From positions 744,001 to 808,000 of the forward strand of contig OY723324.1 of NCBI GenBank assembly GCA_963210315.1: a DNA stretch of 64,000 nucleotides, read 5' to 3'. This stretch comes from Rhynchopus euleeides (taxonomy: Eukaryota > Euglenozoa > Diplonemea > Diplonemida > Diplonemidae). The position numbers were made by a program, and so were the translations under genes. Below the pieces are notes generated by a model. It saw nothing but the letters and a program-made list of their open reading frames with translations, was not told the DNA's origin and made no database searches. This document shows positions 11,149 through 22,310 of the stretch, piece by piece (within the stretch, counting starts at the first letter, position 1; each line of letters starts with the position of its first letter).

Positions 11149-11803
11149 ACCCACTGGGCCGAGCCGACGAGTCGTGTCCAGACACTGGGCCGAGCCCAGG
11201 AGTGCTGTCCAGACACTGGGCCGAGCCCAGGAGTGATGTCCAGACCCTGGGCCGAGCCAGGGAGTGGTGTCCAGACACTGGGCCGAGCCCAGGAGTGATG
11301 TCCAGACCCTGGGCCGAGCCAGGGAGTGGTGTCCAGACCCTGGGCCGAGCCCAGGAGTGCTGTCCAGGCACTGGGCCGAGCTCAGGAGTGCTGTCCAGTC
11401 CCTGGGCCGAGCCAGGGAGTGGTGTCCAGACCCTGGGCCGAGCCCAGGAGTGATGTCCAGACCCTGGGCCGAGCCAGGGAGTGGTGTCCAGACACTGGGC
11501 CGAGCCCAGGAGTGATGTCCACACTGGGCCGAGCCAGGGAGTGATGTCCAGACCCTGGGCCGAGCCAGGGAGTGGTGTCCAGACCCTGGGCCGAGCCCAG
11601 GAGTGCTGTCCAGACACTGGGCCGAGCTCAGGAGTGCTGTCCAGTCCCTGGGCCGAGCCAGGGAGTGGTGTCCAGACACTGGGCCGAGCCCAGGAGTGGT
11701 GTCCAGATCCTGGGCCGAGCCCAGGAGTGCTGTCCAGACACTGGGCCGAGCCAGGGAGTGATGTCCAGTCCCTGGGCCGAGCCCAGGAGTGCTGTCCAGA
11801 CAC
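11149..11803 (+). repeat. 31-bp satellite ii in B1, about 21 units
   Basis: Unit begins GGGCCGAGCCCAGGAGTG and continues (C/A/G)TGTCCAGACACT or CCCT. The common variant is AGGGAGTGGTG. One unit near 11520 has lost bases (TGTCCACACTGGG). The same array in B2 is twice as long. Confidence 0.9.
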
Positions 11804-12020
11804 TGACGATGTCCTGCCTCATACCCGCCATGCCCGCAATGCACTTCCGGATCACATGGTTGTGGATTTCTAGCGCCTTCCGCATTCCCTCGAAAGACTT
11901 CTCCAAGCAGAGGGTCGAGGCCTGCACGTCTGTGACCACGAGTGTCGTGATCTTCGTCTCTGTGGAGTAGTCATCGAAGAGCAGCGCCTGCTGGCTGTCT
12001 TCGTTCAGCATCCTACGACT
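11804..12020 (-). pseudogene. Captured fragment of a class III nucleotidyl cyclase gene (B1 copy)
   Basis: On the minus strand this reads about 70 residues in one frame, including LLFDDYSTETKITTLVVTDV and QASTLCLEKSFEGMRKALEI, then HNHVIRKCI. This matches the start of adenylate/guanylate cyclase catalytic domains: beta strand, TD(V/I)..ST with the first metal-binding aspartate, then the (A/E)xHHxxxR helix. The rest of the domain, with the second aspartate and the transition-state residues, is absent and satellites begin at both edges. It cannot be a working enzyme. The same fragment lies in B2 (20717-20935) and B3 (63623-63840), so it was captured before the family spread. Confidence 0.72.
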
Positions 12021-12507
12021 AGGCCGGCTATGGGCCGATCTCGCCCGTACTGGGCCGGACATGGGCCGATCTCGGCAGTACTGGGCCGGCTATGGGCCGA
12101 TCTCGCACGTACTGGGCCGGCTATGGGCCGATCTCGCCCGATCTCGCCCGGCAGTGCTGGGCCGGCTATGGGCCGATCTCGCCCGTACTGGGCCGGCTAT
12201 GGGCCGATCTCGGCAGTGCTGGGCCGGACATGGGCCGATCTCGGCAGTGCTGGGCCGGCTATGGGCCGATCTCGCCCGTACTGGCCCGGCTATGGGCCGA
12301 TCTCGGCAGTGCTGGGCCGGACATGGGCCGATCTCGGCAGTGCTGGGCCGGCTATGGGCCGATCTCGCCCGTACTGGGCCGGACATGGGCCGATCTCGGC
12401 AGTGCTGGGCCGGCTATGGGCCGATCTCGCACGTACTGGGCCGGACATGGGCCGATCTCGGCAGTGCTGGGCCGGCTATGGGCCGATCTCGCCCGTACTG
12501 GGCCGGG
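12021..12507 (+). repeat. 31-bp satellite iii in B1, about 16 units
   Basis: Unit begins GGGCCGATCTCGGCAGTGCT and continues GGGCCGGCTAT. Variants: CGCCCGTACTG for CGGCAGTGCTG, and GGACAT for GGCTAT. Unit length is 31. The array expands to about 123 units in B2 and about 53 in B3. Confidence 0.9.
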
Positions 12508-12828
12508 TCCAGGAGTGGTGTCCAGACCCTGGGCCGACCCAGGCTGTGGGTGGTGCATTTTGGTGCATTTTCCGTCGGTTTAGGTGAAAATTGTCGAATT
12601 TTGTCGAAATTTGACGACAGGTGACGAACAGCGAGAATCCCCGAAAAACCGGTTTTTAATTCATTTTTGGGGGGGGTCTTCGCTGACGAAGTTTTTGTCG
12701 AAGACCCCTGTCGTCGTCGTCAGAACACTGCCGTCTTCGGTGAAAAACCCCCTGAAACAGCCGTTTTCCTAATTATGTGACGAACGACGAAGTTTGTCGA
12801 AGTTTGTCGACCAGCGAAGACCCCCTTT

Positions 12829-13735
12829 CTCTTTTGTACTTCCCTCTTGTCGGATTGCCGGATTTTTTTTGACGTGAAGTGGCACTTCTGTCACACCCAC
12901 CGCATCAAGCAGCTCTGCATTGGTTTGTTCATTATCATGCTGTGGTGTCAACTACCGAAAAATGTCTCAACAACGTTTGGTCCACACGCGCACAGGATGC
13001 CGCATGCAGAAGCAAACGGCATTTCAAGCGACGCTCTATTTGATTTTTTACCTGTGACGAGCGACGAATCGTAACGAAGTCGCGAAGTATCGAAGGACTG
13101 AAGCTGTTGGATTAGCACCCCACGCAATGCACGAGAGGAGGGAACATCACCCTGCAGCAGGGCACCCGACAGAAGGGCATGTTTCGTGAGAGAGGCCTGC
13201 TTCTTGTTTCGAAACGCTGCCTACCCCAAAGAACGCCGTGCCGGAGAGTGCAGGAATCATCCTCGAGTGACAGAAGCGATCATCAAGCCAACAGCCTTCG
13301 TGTTGTTTGAAAGTGTTGTTCAGTTCTGCCAACCGTCTCTACACACCAGCCCCTTCAGGCGAGAGAGGGTTGCATGCTCATCGGCAGACGTGCATCTCGA
13401 CGTAGGCGAATAGCTGAAGTGGCACTTTCATTTCCCCCATCTCCCTCACTTGCCTCGTGATGCAGCGCCTTGTCAGGCGATGCTGGGCACGCAACTGCCC
13501 CTGGCCCTCCCGCACCTCAGCCTGCCAGGCGTCGATCCAATGAAATGACTTGCCCCATGATGGCCCCCCCTCTCTCCCCTTCCGGCCCGACATCTCCTAC
13601 AACTTGCCCCCACAACGGACACATCACATGCCATCGCACTTGAGCCCGGACGCAACCTGCATACTGTACAGCACACGCCATTTCCACTGCCCAACCCATG
13701 CATGGCCATCCCATTTCTATTCTGCAGGAGCTGAA
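12829..13735. other. Intergenic DNA upstream of the 619-residue gene
   Basis: No gene seen. It holds one G-family repeat copy (13053-13119). C-rich sequence from 13480 leads to TTCTGCAG at about 13720-13727, a good splice acceptor just before the next start codon. Confidence 0.55.
13053..13119 (+). repeat. Dispersed repeat family G, copy 2 (short)
   Basis: GTGACGAGCGACGAATCGTA, CGAAGTCGCGAAGTATCGAA, then GGATTAGCACC. Only the 5' third of the family is kept; it lacks the later GTTCTCCCACAGTT block. Confidence 0.7.
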
Positions 13736-15595
13736 ATGACAGATCTGCCGGAAGATGAGCTGGAACGTGTGTCAAGTCGGTCTAACCATGCGTGGGAAGA
13801 CATAGTGGATGAGGAGGATGCGGGTCACTTCTCAAGCCTGCCCGTCACGACGAAGAAGGCTGTTCTCACGTACCTGCGCGACGTGTCTGCACATATCGGT
13901 GAGTATGAGGATATTGTCGAGCCAGAGCTGGCATGGACACCACCCCATGCGAGCCGGCCCTCCCTTGTGCCAAACACCTCACAGGGCAACCCCACAAGGA
14001 GTTATCTGCCACGCCGCACGACGACTCCCGATCGGAGCAGATCTGTGATTCGCAACAGCAGTTGCGATTCCCTCGGATACACAAAGATAGTCGTCAAAAC
14101 TGCAAGCAATGCCGCACCCTTCCAAGACGACGATACTGATGATGATGACATCGACACGGCGTCACTGGGCGTGATCTGCCCAAGCAGGTCCCCCTCATTG
14201 AGCGATTCGCTGTCCAACAGGGCCTCGATCAGGCCCGACAGACACACCGTATTAAGCCTCGTCTGTTCCAAAGCAGACGCTACCCGCCCTCGCGCAGCAT
14301 CAGCCTCGGTGGACAGAGCACTCTCTCAAGAGGATGTGCTGCGCGCAAACCAGAAGCGGCAGTCTCATGCATTTGTAGCGCAACATCCGGAAGCAGACCT
14401 TTCTGCAGAGGGGTCGACCGGGTCGGGAGCTGTGACCGCTCGGGAGGAGAGCCCCGACATGTCCATCAGCGTCCTGTCTGCAAAGTCGAATGCGATGCAC
14501 AGCGGGGTGGGGTCCCCCCAGGTGGTGCAAGAGGAGGTGGTTCAGCCAGCCCCGCAGGTGACACCTCCGCGCGAGCAGCTAAAGGCTCAGCGTGAGCTGA
14601 GGGGCCAACAGGAAACCCCTTCCGGGGCCAGCCCCGAGCCCAAGGAGGGACCGTCTCGCCCCAGCCCAGAGCAGGCTCGCGTGGGGAGGGGCGAAACCCC
14701 GTCTTTCAATTTGCCACAGCCTGCCGCGTCTCTGCAAGCCGGCCGCCCCACCGGTGGGCCGAACGCAGGCTTCGGCAAACCACCTCTGCAAAGCAAGGGG
14801 ACAGCCACCCCGAAGTCATGTCTGAGGATAAGCTCCCCCACGGTGCGTGATGGCGGCGGCGGCGGGGGCGTGCCGTCATCTTCCCCCACCCCTGCCCGCC
14901 CCACCGCAGTGCTGCAGCAGCCCCCGCAGTGGGGCGCCCCGCCTGCGGCTGTCTCGCTGCACCCCACCGGTTGGGTCGACGAGGAGGCGGCGATTTTGAA
15001 CTGCCTCGGCAATCTCACAAACTCCGGCAGGCGGTTCCTCGTGGACCTCGTGGCGTCGGGGAAGGGGTTCAGACCAGCGCTGGGTGGGTCTGGAGGTGGC
15101 GGGGGTGCGGACCGGGTTGGGGGCCAGGCAGGCATCGCCGCACACCGGTCCTACCAGCATCTCTTCCTCGGCGCGTTGGAGAAGCACAGCGCAGGCACCG
15201 GTGCCGAGTATCAGCGGGAGGTGATGCAGCATGCGGGGGAGGTGCAGGGTCCCGGGGTGCATTACCTTAGCAGCGTGTCAGCGGGAGTTCTGCCGTTCCA
15301 CCAGTGCTGGCATGGGCGGGATGCTCAGGGAATGCAGGAGGCGGGCCTGGCCGATACTTTGAGCCAAAGGGGCATGGGTGGCGCAGGCAGCAGCTGTGGT
15401 GACCTCGCCGCCTCGGGCCGCCGCCAGTTCGCGTCCAGCAGGGAGGACTTCGGGGAGGACGACCGTTTCTCGGCGTGTTCTCAAGATTCCCCTCAGGGGT
15501 TCGGGCTGTCACCTCCAGTGCGCCCAGGCGGGGGTGGGCACCACATGCCAGCGCCCCAAGGGCAGCGCTTCCTTTCCCCCCGCCCTGCGAGATGA
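13736..15595 (+). CDS. Unrecognised 619-residue low-complexity protein
   Basis: I do not recognise this protein. It begins MTDLPEDELERVSS, has an acidic N-terminal 60 residues, then a short helical patch (KKAVLTYLRDVSAHI). After this come long P/S/Q/G-rich, probably disordered regions, an acidic DDDTDDDD tract and a DGGGGGGVPSSS run. One more ordered stretch is GWVDEEAAILNCLGNLTNSG (about residues 412-431), which may be helical. No membrane segment or signal peptide. ATG 13736 was preferred over in-frame ATG 13628 because TTCTGCAG, an acceptor-like site, ends just before it. The gene sits between two oppositely oriented family B elements. Uninterrupted coding over 1.86 kb supports a real gene; function unknown. 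Confidence 0.65.
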   Translation: MTDLPEDELERVSSRSNHAWEDIVDEEDAGHFSSLPVTTKKAVLTYLRDVSAHIGEYEDIVEPELAWTPPHASRPSLVPNTSQGNPTRSYLPRRTTTPDRSRSVIRNSSCDSLGYTKIVVKTASNAAPFQDDDTDDDDIDTASLGVICPSRSPSLSDSLSNRASIRPDRHTVLSLVCSKADATRPRAASASVDRALSQEDVLRANQKRQSHAFVAQHPEADLSAEGSTGSGAVTAREESPDMSISVLSAKSNAMHSGVGSPQVVQEEVVQPAPQVTPPREQLKAQRELRGQQETPSGASPEPKEGPSRPSPEQARVGRGETPSFNLPQPAASLQAGRPTGGPNAGFGKPPLQSKGTATPKSCLRISSPTVRDGGGGGGVPSSSPTPARPTAVLQQPPQWGAPPAAVSLHPTGWVDEEAAILNCLGNLTNSGRRFLVDLVASGKGFRPALGGSGGGGGADRVGGQAGIAAHRSYQHLFLGALEKHSAGTGAEYQREVMQHAGEVQGPGVHYLSSVSAGVLPFHQCWHGRDAQGMQEAGLADTLSQRGMGGAGSSCGDLAASGRRQFASSREDFGEDDRFSACSQDSPQGFGLSPPVRPGGGGHHMPAPQGQRFLSPRPAR

Positions 15596-16582
15596 CGGAG
15601 GCAGATGGCGGCGGGGTTTCAAGGTTATCACGTTTAGGGGTTTCGAAGTAGGCGAGGCGTGCCAGTATGGTGGCTTTTTCCCCCTCGCAGGGGGGGAGGG
15701 GGAGCCACAAACGTTATTGCCGCTCGTGCCGCATCAAGCAAAATCCGGACGCTTTTTTGGGTGGAGGGTGGTGGTGGTAGTGTTCTTCTGCTTGCGGGTT
15801 CTGTATGGCGGGGGGGTGGAGCGGGTGCCCAGTCCTTTTTCGAGGAGCTTCCCCGTCCAAAAGTCCTCTTGTAGTACTATTATTACTTGTCGTGATGGTT
15901 TTGTTGTCAGTGAGGGGCCTTCGCTCTGTGTCGCTTTGCAGCCAGTTTGTGAGGCAGTTCACCATTTCTCACTTCTCTGCATTTCTGAGCGAAGGCCCCC
16001 AGTCTTGCCAGTTCAGCGTTGAATCCCCAGATGGTGTTTGCCAACTGCGTCTGTAGTTTACTCATTGTTGTGTGAGTGATCCCGTGCGAGATCTCCTGCG
16101 TCCTGGCCACCATGTATGTGTTATTTGGCAGATTCAAATCGGGCTAAATGGGCTCGAAGAAGAAAGTTGGTGCTCCACGTTCTTCCCTTGCCGCTCTCCC
16201 CGTGCCCTAGTTCTTCTGGACAGAGTGCTCCCATGACATGCGTACGTTTCCTGTGATGGGAATCCCCCATAGCGTGGGGTTGTGCATGTTGTCTTTTCCC
16301 GGAGAGGAAACCAATTCTCTCTGCACGTGTGGTTCTTGTTCGGTCCGGTAGGAAGGTGTCTTGCGGCTTCTGTCACCGCAACCCGTTGATTTGGGTTGGC
16401 AGTCGTATTGAAAGCTCTCGGCTTGGGATGGGTTCGGACAAACCGATCTGAAGGTTGTGCGGCACAGGTGTCAATCCTTCTCGAGCTTGCTCCTTCGTTT
16501 TTTCCCGACGCCGATCCTTGTCACTCCGAAGTTAACTGTATCGTGAAGTCGCCAGAAGGCCGGTGTAATTTTTATCCATTAC
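15596..16582. other. Intergenic DNA 3' of the 619-residue gene
   Basis: No gene recognised. It contains the small inverted-repeat unit at 15914-15999. The interval ends at the ATT target site of B2. Confidence 0.55.
15914..15999 (+). repeat. 86-bp inverted-repeat unit with GGGGCCTTCGCTC ends
   Basis: GGGGCCTTCGCTC at 15914-15926 is the exact complement of GAGCGAAGGCCCC at 15987-15999. Interior words (CAGCCAGTTTGTGAGGC, CACTTCTCTGCATTTC) recur in a diverged copy at about 54150-54230, which has lost the left arm. Both copies lie 3' of a + strand gene. The ends resemble, but differ from, the GGGGGTCTTCGCT of family B. Confidence 0.6.
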
Positions 16583-16585
16583 ATT

Positions 16586-16897
16586 GGGGGTCTTCGCTGG
16601 TCGACAAACTTCGTCGTTCGTCACATAATTAGGAAAACGGCTGTTTCAGGGGGTTTTTCACCGAAGACGGCAGTGTTCTGACGACGACGACAGGGGTCTT
16701 CGACAAAAACTTCGTCAGCGAAGACCCCCCCCCAAAAATGAATTAAAAACCGGTTTTTCGGGGATTCTCGCTGTTCGTCACCTGTCGTCAAATTTCGACA
16801 AAATTCGACAATTTTCACCTAAACCGACGGAAAATGCACCAAAATGCACCACCCACAGCCTGGGTCGGCCCAGGGTCTGGACACCACTCCTGGACCC
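16586..16897 (-). other. Unique right arm of B2
   Basis: Contains repeated GTCGAA/GACGAA words (CGACAAACTTCGTCG, GACGACGACGACAGG) and an internal inverted GGGGTCTTCG pair (16694-16733). Its last 40 bases hold one stray satellite ii unit before satellite iii starts. Identical arms are at 12508-12825 and 61649-61968. Such subterminal words are typical transposase-binding sites, which is inference here. Confidence 0.7.
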
Positions 16898-19800
16898 GGC
16901 CCAGTACGGGCGAGATCGGCCCATAGCCGGCCCAGTACGGGCGAGATCGGCCCATAGCCGTCCCAGCACTGCCGAGATCGGCCCATAGCCGGCCCAGTAC
17001 GGGCGAGATCGGCCCATAGCCGGCCCAGCACTGCCGAGATCGGCCCATGTCCGGCCCAGTACGGCCGAGATCGGCCCATAGCCGGCCCAGCACTGCCGAG
17101 ATCGGCCCATAGCCGGCCCAGTACGGGCGAGATCGGCCCATGTCCGGCCCAGTACGGCCGAGATCGGCCCGTAGCCGGCCCAGCACTGCCGAGATCGGCC
17201 CATAGCCGGCCCAGTACGGGCGAGATCGGCCCATGTCCGGCCCAGTACGGCCGAGATCGGCCCATAGCCGGCCCAGCACTGCCGAGATCGGCCCATGTCC
17301 GGCCCAGTACGGGCGAGATCGGCCCATAGCCGGCCCAGTACGGGCGAGATCGGCCCATAGCCGGCCCAGTACGGGCGAGATCGGCCCATAGCCGGCCCAG
17401 CACTGCCGAGATCGGCCCATAGCCGGCCCAGTACGGGCGAGATCGGCCCATGTCCGGCCCAGTACGGCCGAGATCGGCCCGTAGCCGGCCCAGCACTGCC
17501 GAGATCGGCCCATAGCCGGCCCAGTACGGGCGAGATCGGCCCATAGCCGTCCCAGCACTGCCGAGATCGGCCCATAGCCGGCCCAGTACGGGCGAGATCG
17601 GCCCATAGCCGGCCCAGCACTGCCGAGATCGGCCCATGTCCGGCCCAGCACTGCCGAGATCGGCCCATAGCCGGCCCAGTACGGGCGAGATCGGCTCATG
17701 TCCGGCCCAGTACGGCCGAGATCGGCCCGTAGCCGGCCCAGCACTGCCGAGATCGGCCCATAGCCGGCCCAGTACGGGCGAGATCGGCCCATAGCCGTCC
17801 CAGCACTGCCGAGATCGGCCCATAGCCGGCCCAGCACTGCCGAGATCGGCCCATGTCCGGCCCAGTACGGCCGAGATCGGCCCATAGCCGGCCCAGCACT
17901 GCCGAGATCGGCCCATGTCCGGCCCAGTACGGCCGAGATCGGCCCATAGCCGGCCCAGCACTGCCGAGATCGGCCCATAGCCGGCCCAGTACGGGCGAGA
18001 TCGGCCCATGTCCGGCCCAGTACGGCCGAGATCGGCCCGTAGCCGGCCCAGCACTGCCGAGATCGGCCCATAGCCGGCCCAGTACGGGCGAGATCGGCCC
18101 ATGTCCGGCCCAGTACGGCCGAGATCGGCCCATAGCCGGCCCAGCACTGCCGAGATCGGCCCATAGCCGGCCCAGTACGGGCGAGATCGGCCCATGTCCG
18201 GCCCAGTACGGCCGAGATCGGCCCGTAGCCGGCCCAGCACTGCCGAGATCGGCCCATAGCCGGCCCAGTACGGGCGAGATCGGCCCATGTCCGGCCCAGT
18301 ACGGCCGAGATCGGCCCATAGCCGGCCCAGCACTGCCGAGATCGGCCCATGTCCGGCCCAGTACGGGCGAGATCGGCCCATAGCCGGCCCAGTACGGGCG
18401 AGATCGGCCCATAGCCGGCCCAGTACGGGCGAGATCGGCCCATAGCCGGCCCAGCACTGCCGAGATCGGCCCATAGCCGGCCCAGTACGGGCGAGATCGG
18501 CCCATGTCCGGCCCAGTACGGCCGAGATCGGCCCGTAGCCGGCCCAGCACTGCCGAGATCGGCCCATAGCCGGCCCAGTACGGGCGAGATCGGCCCATAG
18601 CCGTCCCAGCACTGCCGAGATCGTCCCATAGCCGGCCCAGTACGGGCGAGATCGGCCCATAGCCGGCCCAGCACTGCCGAGATCGGCCCATGTCCGGCCC
18701 AGCACTGCCGAGATCGGCCCATAGCCGGCCCAGTACGGGCGAGATCGGCTCATGTCCGGCCCAGTACGGCCGAGATCGGCCCGTAGCCGGCCCAGCACTG
18801 CCGAGATCGGCCCATAGCCGGCCCAGTACGGGCGAGATCGGCCCATAGCCGTCCCAGCACTGCCGAGATCGGCCCATAGCCGGCCTAGCACTGCCGAGAT
18901 CGGCCCATGTCCGGCCCAGTACGGCCGAGATCGGCCCGTAGCCGGCCCAGCACTGCCGAGATCGGCCCATAGCCGGCCCAGTACGGGCGAGATCGGCCCA
19001 TGTCCGGCCCAGTACGGCCGAGATCGGCCCGTAGCCGGCCCAGCACTGCCGAGATCGGCCCATAGCCGGCCCAGTACGGGCGAGATCGGCCCATAGCCGT
19101 CCCAGCACTGCCGAGATCGGCCCATAGCCGGCCCAGTACGGGCGAGATCGGCCCATAGCCGGCCCAGGACTGCCGAGATCGGCCCATGTCCGGCCCAGTA
19201 CGGGCGAGATCGGCCCATAGCCGGCCCAGCACTGCCGAGATCGGCCCATAGCCGGCCCAGTACGGGCGAGATCGGCCCATGTCCGGCCCAGTACGGCCGA
19301 GATCGGCCCGTAGCCGGCCCAGCACTGCCGAGATCGGCCCATGTCCGGCCCAGTACGGGCGAGATCGGCCCATAGCCGGCCCAGCACTGCCGAGATCGGC
19401 CCATGTCCGGCCCAGTACGGGCGAGATCGGCCCATAGCCGGCCCAGTACGGGCGAGATCGGCCCATAGCCGGCCCAGCACTGCCGAGATCGGCCCATGTC
19501 CGGCCCAGCACTGCCGAGATCGGCCCATAGCCGGCCCAGTACGGGCGAGATCGGCCCATAGCCGGCCCAGCACTGCCGAGATCGGCCCATGTCCGGCCCA
19601 GCACTGCCGAGATCGGCCCATAGCCGGCCCAGTACGGGCGAGATCGGCCCATGTCCGGCCCAGTACGGCCGAGATCGGCCCGTAGCCGTCCCAGCACTGC
19701 CGAGATCGGCCCATAGCCGGCCCAGTACGGGCGAGATCGGCCCATGTCCGGCCCAGTACGGCCGAGATCGGCCCGTAGCCGGCCCAGCACTGCCGAGATC

Positions 19801-20716
19801 GGCCCATAGCCGGCCCAGTACGGGCGAGATCGGCCCATAGCCGGCCCAGCACTGCCGAGATCGGCCCATAGCCGGCCCAGTACGGGCGAGATCGGCCCAT
19901 AGCCGGCCCAGCACTGCCGAGATCGGCCCATGTCCGGCCCAGTACGGGCGAGATCGGCCCATAGCCGGCCCAGCACTGCCGAGATCGGCCCATAGCCGGC
20001 CCAGTACGGGCGAGATCGGCCCATAGCCGTCCCAGCACTGCCGAGATCGGCCCATAGCCGGCCCAGTACGGGCGAGATCGGCCCATAGCCGGCCCAGCAC
20101 TGCCGAGATCGGCCCATAGCCGGCCCAGTACGGGCGAGATCGGCCCATGTCCGGCCCAGTACGGCCGAGATCGGCCCGTAGCCGGCCCAGCACTGCCGAG
20201 ATCGGCCCATAGCCGGCCCAGTACGGGCGAGATCGGCCCATAGCCGGCCCAGCACTGCCGAGATCGGCCCATGTCCGGCCCAGTACGGGCGAGATCGGCC
20301 CATAGCCGGCCCAGCACTGCCGAGATCGGCCCATGTCCGGCCCAGTACGGGCGAGATCGGCCCATAGCCGGCCCAGCACTGCCGAGATCGGCCCATAGCC
20401 GGCCCAGTACTGCCGAGATCGGCCCATGTCCGGCCCAGTACGTGCGAGATCGGCCCGTAGCCGGCCCAGCACTGCCGAGATCGGCCCATGTCCGGCCCAG
20501 TACGTGCGAGATCGGCCTATAACCGGCCCAGTACGGGCGAGATCGGCCCATGTCCGGCCCAGTACGGGCGAGATCGGCCCATAGCCGGCCCAGCACTGCC
20601 GAGATCGGCCCATAGCCGGCCCAGTACGTGCGAGATCGGCCCATAGCCGGCCCAGTACTGCCGAGATCGGCCCATGTCCGGCCCAGTACGGGCGAGATCG
20701 GCCCATAGCCGGCCTA
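16898..20716 (-). repeat. 31-bp satellite iii in B2, about 123 units
   Basis: The same unit as 12021-12507 in reverse. Two binary variants per unit (GTACGGGCGAG or GCACTGCCGAG; CATAGCC or CATGTCC) are shuffled along the array, giving higher-order blocks. On the minus strand all three frames lack stops, producing apparent proteins of 982 and 1295 residues that I regard as artefacts of the satellite. Confidence 0.92.
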
Positions 20717-20935
20717 GTCGTAGGATGCTGAACGAAGACAGCCAGCAGGCGCTGCTCTTCGATGACTACTCCACAGAGACGAAGATCACGACACTCGTGG
20801 TCACAGACGTGCAGGCCTCGACCCTCTGCTTGGAGAAGTCTTTCGAGGGAATGCGGAAGGCGCTAGAAATCCACAACCATGTGATCCGGAAGTGCATTGC
20901 GGGCATGGCGGGTATGAGGCAGGACATCGTCAGTG
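20717..20935 (+). pseudogene. Captured fragment of a class III nucleotidyl cyclase gene (B2 copy)
   Basis: Same fragment as in B1, here on the + strand: TLVVTDVQASTLCLEKSFEG followed by a HNHVIRKCI helix. It appears unchanged from B1 and B3 over the readable part. It ends at MRQDIV, where satellite ii begins, and starts right after the last satellite iii unit (GGCCTAGTCG). The full catalytic domain is missing. Confidence 0.72.
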
Positions 20936-22310
20936 TCTGGACAGCACTCCTGGGCTCGGCCCAGGGACTGGACATCACTCCCTGGCTCGGCCCAGTGTCT
21001 GGACAGCACTCCTGGGCTCGGCCCAGGATCTGGACACCACTCCTGGGCTCGGCCCAGTGTCTGGACACCACTCCCTGGCTCGGCCCAGGGACTGGACAGC
21101 ACTCCTGAGCTCGGCCCAGTGTCTGGACAGCACTCCTGGGCTCGGCCCAGGGTCTGGACACCACTCCCTGGCTCGGCCCAGGGTCTGGACATCACGCCCT
21201 GGCTCGGCCCAGTGTGGACAGCACTCCTGGGCTCGGCCCAGGGACTGGACATCACTCCCTGGCTCGGCCCAGTGTCTGGACACCACTCCCTGGCTCGGCC
21301 CAGGGACTGGACAGCACTCCTGAGCTCGGCCCAGTGTCTGGACAGCACTCCTGGGCTCGGCCCAGGGTCTGGACACCACTCCCTGGCTCGGCCCAGGGTC
21401 TGGACATCACGCCCTGGCTCGGCCCAGTGTGGACAGCACTCCTGGGCTCGGCCCAGGGTCTGGACATCACTCCTGGGCTCGGCCCAGTGTCTGGACACCA
21501 CTCCCTGGCTCGGCCCAGTGTCTGGACATCACTCCTGGGCTCGGCCCAGTGTCTGGACACCACTCCCTGGCTCGGCCCAGTGTCTGGACATCACTCCTGG
21601 GCTCGGCCCAGTGTCTGGACACCACTCCCTGGCTCGGCCCAGTGTCTGGACATCACTCCTGGGCTCGGCCCAGTGTCTGGACACCACTCCCTGGCTCGGC
21701 CCAGGGTCTGGACATCACTCCTGGGCTCGGCCCAGTGTCTGGACACCACTCCCTGGCTCGGCCCAGGGACTGGACAGCACTCCTGAGCTCGGCCCAGTGT
21801 CTGGACAGCACTCCTGGGCTCGGCCCAGGGTCTGGACACCACTCCCTGGCTCGGCCCAGGGTCTGGACATCACACCCTGGCTCGGCCCAGTGTGGACAGC
21901 ACTCCTGGGCTCGGCCCAGGGTCTGGACATCACTCCTGGGCTCGGCCCAGTGTCTGGACACCACTCCCTGGCTCGGCCCAGTGTCTGGACATCACTCCTG
22001 GGCTCGGCCCAGTGTCTGGACACCACTCCCTGGCTCGGCCCAGTGTCTGGACATCACTCCTGGGCTCGGCCCAGTGTCTGGACACCACTCCCTGGCTCGG
22101 CCCAGGGTCTGGACATCACTCCTGGGCTCGGCCCAGTGTCTGGACAGCACTCCTGGGCTCGGCCCAGGGTCTTGACACCACTCCCTGGCTCGGCCCAGGG
22201 TCTGGACATCACTCCTGGGCTCGGCCCAGTGTCTGGACACCACTCCCTGGCTCGGCCCAGGGTCTGGACATCACTCCTGGGCTCGGCCCAGTGGGTCGAG
22301 CCCAGGAGTG
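20936..22310 (-). repeat. 31-bp satellite ii in B2, about 44 units
   Basis: Unit as in 11149-11803, reversed. Several units carry deletions (CCCAGTGTGGACAGC near 21212, 21427 and 21890), and these marked units recur, showing block duplication. The final unit at about 22290-22320 is in the opposite orientation, forming a small inverted repeat at the array edge. Confidence 0.9.

Larger units (their letters stand above)
9552..12825 (+). mobile_element. Family B element B1, 3.27 kb satellite-carrying TIR element
   Basis: Left end GGGGGTCTTCGCTAGCC and right end AGCGAAGACCCCC are inverted 13-bp termini. They are flanked by TTT at 9549-9551 and 12826-12828, a 3-bp target-site duplication. Order inside: unique left arm (9565-9869), 31-bp satellite i (9870-10428), unique core (10429-11148), 31-bp satellite ii (11149-11803), cyclase fragment (11804-12020, minus strand), 31-bp satellite iii (12021-12507), unique right arm (to 12812). 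The arms and core look nearly identical to B2, so transposition is recent. No transposase is visible; it is probably moved in trans. The superfamily is not assigned; 3-bp duplications occur in PIF/Harbinger and CACTA elements. Confidence 0.85.

Noticed and set aside
9870..12507. CRISPR-like regular repeats
   Set aside because: Units are contiguous 31-mers with no unique spacers, in a eukaryotic TIR element, with no cas genes.
16819..20706. 1295-residue minus-strand open frame (and others of 250-980 residues) across the large arrays
   Set aside because: They are translations of 31-bp satellites that lack stops in all frames; B1 and B3 show the same peptide in different frames and lengths. Not annotated as genes.
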